From an uncultured Collinsella sp. (lineage in GTDB: Bacteria > Actinomycetota > Coriobacteriia > Coriobacteriales > Coriobacteriaceae): a stretch of 15,195 nucleotides of DNA. The notes under the pieces were generated by a model. It saw only the letters and a program-made list of their open reading frames with translations, did no database searches and was not told where the DNA came from. Shown here one piece after another: positions 13,246-15,195 of this stretch; position 1 is the stretch's first letter, and the number at the start of each line of letters is the position of its first letter. The stretch spans positions 1-15,195 of the forward strand of contig UQIC01000046.1 of the NCBI GenBank assembly GCA_900540985.1, read 5' to 3'. The translations under genes and the position numbers were made by a program.

Positions 13246-14546
13246 TCGTCCACCTCCTCTTGTGTGAGCGTCCCCGACCGCAGGCCTTCTGCGATAAACG
13301 GCGGCTCGCGGTCAAGCTTCCAGGTGCGCTCGGCGGCATCGAAAGTCACATAGCGCTCGAGCTCTACGCCGCCCGACGCAGCGCGACGCACCCCCGAATA
13401 CGAGGAGACGAAACGCCTGCCATCGGCGTGGCGCTCGGACATCACGATGCCGTCGAGCGCCATGGCAATCTGCTCCTCGATGAGCTCGCTCGGCAGATCG
13501 ATGCCATAACGTGCAAGCAACGTCAGACGCACCACGGTCTCCTGCTCGGAACCCGCATGAAGCGTGGTGAGCGACCCGTCGTGGCCCGTGTTCATGGCCT
13601 GCAACATGTCGCAGCACTCGGCACCGCGCACCTCGCCCACCACGATGCGGTCGGGGCGCATGCGCAGGGCATTGGTCACCAGGTCGCGGATCGTCACCGC
13701 GCCCTCGCCCTCAATTGAAGCCTCGCGCGCCTCTAGGCGCACCACGTGCGGATGATGCGCGAACTTGAGCTCGGCAGAGTCCTCGATCGTCACGATGCGC
13801 TCGCCGGTGGAGATCTCGCATGACAACGCGTTGAGCAGAGTGGTCTTACCAGATCCCGTGCCTCCCGCAACCGCCAGGTCCTGTCGCAGCGACACCGCGC
13901 ACGACAGCAGCTGCGCATACCAAAGCGGCAGCGACCCCAGCCCCACAAGCTCGTCCAGCGAGCAGATACGGTCCGAGAACTTTCGGATGGTGAGAATCGG
14001 TCCGTCAATCGCCACAGGCGGAATCACCGCGTTGACGCGATAGCCCGTTTTGAGGCGGGCGTTGACGATGGGGCTGCGCTCGTCGATACGGCGGCCAAGT
14101 GGCGAGATGATGCGGTCGATAAGCACCCGGATCTGCTCATCATCCTCAAACGCATGCTCGATGGGATACAAGACGCCGCCGCGTTCAAAGAAAGCCGAGC
14201 GGCAGCCGTTGATCATGATTTCGGTAACGGTGTCGTCCTCGATGAGCGGCTGCAACGGCCCCAAGCCCACCACGTCATCCAAAATCTCGTCGATGATGGT
14301 CTCGCGCTCGGGCGTCGCGAAATCGGTCGGCTCCTCAATATTGAGCGCCGCCTCCACCGCGGGACGCAATTCCGAGCGGGCAAGTGCCGGGTCGATATAG
14401 GCGCTGATACGCGCCACTTCGTCGTAACCCATGCGGTCCATCACGGCGCGCTTGGTGCGTCGTTTCACCGCACGGCGACGCCCCGCATCTACAGGCGCTG
14501 CCGCCGCTGCTGCGCCGGCAGCCTTAATCCTCGTTTGCAGGCTCAT
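13218..14546 (-). CDS. tadA: TadA/CpaF secretion ATPase
   Basis: A 442-aa hexameric ATPase of the GspE/VirB11 superfamily that powers Flp pilus assembly. An Ala-rich basic N-terminus (residues 1-35) is followed by the N-terminal domain with GLGPLQPLIEDDTVTEIMIN (about 94-113) and by YRVNAVIPP. All four nucleotide motifs are seen: Walker A GGTGSGKTT at 228-236, Asp box TIEDSAEL at 253-260, Walker B RIVVGEVRG at 300-308, and His box GHDGSLTTLHA at 321-331. Both length and motif content are typical of CpaF, so it should be active. The start at 14546 overlaps the tadZ stop as ATGA. Confidence 0.95.
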   Translation of the reverse strand: MSLQTRIKAAGAAAAAAPVDAGRRRAVKRRTKRAVMDRMGYDEVARISAYIDPALARSELRPAVEAALNIEEPTDFATPERETIIDEILDDVVGLGPLQPLIEDDTVTEIMINGCRSAFFERGGVLYPIEHAFEDDEQIRVLIDRIISPLGRRIDERSPIVNARLKTGYRVNAVIPPVAIDGPILTIRKFSDRICSLDELVGLGSLPLWYAQLLSCAVSLRQDLAVAGGTGSGKTTLLNALSCEISTGERIVTIEDSAELKFAHHPHVVRLEAREASIEGEGAVTIRDLVTNALRMRPDRIVVGEVRGAECCDMLQAMNTGHDGSLTTLHAGSEQETVVRLTLLARYGIDLPSELIEEQIAMALDGIVMSERHADGRRFVSSYSGVRRAASGGVELERYVTFDAAERTWKLDREPPFIAEGLRSGTLTQEEVDEWRSLCPSS

Positions 14547-15195
14547 CGCTGATCACCCTCGCGCGACCAGGGAAGGCGGATACGCGGACGCTCGGTACGC
14601 GTTGCACGGTCGGCGACCATATCGCTCCAAGGGCCGACGGCACACCCCAGTTCCACGAGCATCTCGCGCGTGGCCTCGCGCACGCTGGTCGCAAAAGCGC
14701 TGGTCTGCCCCACTGCCTCGTCAGCGCGCCCAAACGCCATGAGCGCGGCGAGATCCTGCCCGCCATCGGCGATACGAATCTTGGAGCTCAACGCGCAGGC
14801 AATCTCAAAGCGCATGGCGACGTCCTCGTCTGCCCCGCGCGCACCGAACCGGTTGAACAAGGCGCTCATGCGCGTGCGCGGCACACCTACTCGACTTGTC
14901 AGTTCAATGACGCGCGACGCCGATGTCGCGGACGACACCGCCGCATCGCCAATGACCAGGCAACGGTCGCTCGCCGCCACCGCAGCCGCCACGGCATCGC
15001 CCCAAAAGACCGAGGTATCGATAAAGACCACGTCGGATTCGCGACGCAGGACATCAAGCAGCAGCTCCACCGGACGTGCCATGAGCTCGGCTTGCTCGGG
15101 CGCCGCGACGGGACCCCAGAGCGTAACGCCCGGCGCCACGCGCATCGATGTGGCTACGATATCCGGCTCGGTGAGCGCGCCCGCCCAGACGCTGC
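14543..15195 (-). CDS. tadZ: TadZ/CpaE-like pilus localisation protein (5' end outside window)
   Basis: The C-terminal 216 residues of a ParA/MinD-superfamily protein; the reading frame is open to the window edge, so the true start is beyond it. Visible features are SDVVFIDTSVFWGD (Walker B-like beta strand and Asp of the P-loop fold), then SDRCLVIGDAAVSSATSASR and MSALFNRFG, which follow the usual ParA/CpaE order. The Walker A loop, if present, lies outside the window, so ATPase ability cannot be judged. The ending ATRTERPRIRLPWSR is basic. Position directly before tadA with an ATGA overlap supports TadZ, which places the pilus machine in the cell. Confidence 0.75.
   Translation of the reverse strand, partial: SVWAGALTEPDIVATSMRVAPGVTLWGPVAAPEQAELMARPVELLLDVLRRESDVVFIDTSVFWGDAVAAAVAASDRCLVIGDAAVSSATSASRVIELTSRVGVPRTRMSALFNRFGARGADEDVAMRFEIACALSSKIRIADGGQDLAALMAFGRADEAVGQTSAFATSVREATREMLVELGCAVGPWSDMVADRATRTERPRIRLPWSREGDQR

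Overview
The window reads as chromosomal DNA of a GC-rich Gram-positive actinobacterium, most likely a Collinsella-type member of the Coriobacteriia. This taxonomic guess is inference. It rests on codon and base composition, on a secretin-free Tad/Flp pilus locus, on the tatD-rsmA, metG, rsmI housekeeping set, and on the look of the RHH antitoxin and the intergenic palindromes. Every protein gene and both tRNA genes are on the minus strand, so transcription runs from high to low coordinates.

Region 1 (1-5800) is housekeeping. In transcription order it holds a GH5-like glycoside hydrolase, rsmI (16S rRNA C1402 2'-O-methyltransferase), metG (methionyl-tRNA synthetase) with a strong hairpin terminator, rsmA (16S rRNA dimethyladenosine transferase) overlapping a tatD-family metal hydrolase, and tRNA-Leu(CAG) with its own promoter and terminator. 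The GH5-like protein keeps the family fold signatures and the nucleophile Glu but has lost the acid/base Glu and two other conserved active-site residues.

Region 2 (5800-6600) is about 660 bases with no protein gene and is the most unusual part. It holds a tandem array of palindromes with an exact 62-bp period. Next comes a 63-bp direct repeat, made of the tRNA-Phe 3' end plus its terminator, that brackets a 122-bp hairpin-rich insert. The insert ends in a tRNA T-arm-like remnant. A similar remnant lies downstream of the tRNA-Leu terminator at the other end of the window. Intact tRNA-Phe(GAA), with a strong promoter, closes the region.

Region 3 (6650-7202) is a toxin-antitoxin-like pair: an intact RHH antitoxin and an upstream partner cut by one in-frame TGA.

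Region 4 (7261-15195) is a tightly packed Tad (Flp pilus) operon running tadZ (partial at the window edge), tadA, tadB, tadC, flp, a one-TM protein, two TadE/F-like pseudopilins, a 717-aa TadG-like protein, a third TadE-like pseudopilin and a DUF192 protein. Nearly every junction overlaps (ATGA, TAATG, GTGA), which implies translational coupling. TadZ would position the system and TadA would power it. TadB/TadC would form the inner-membrane platform, Flp the fibre, and the TadE/F/G-like proteins the minor subunits. No secretin gene is seen, as expected for a monoderm.
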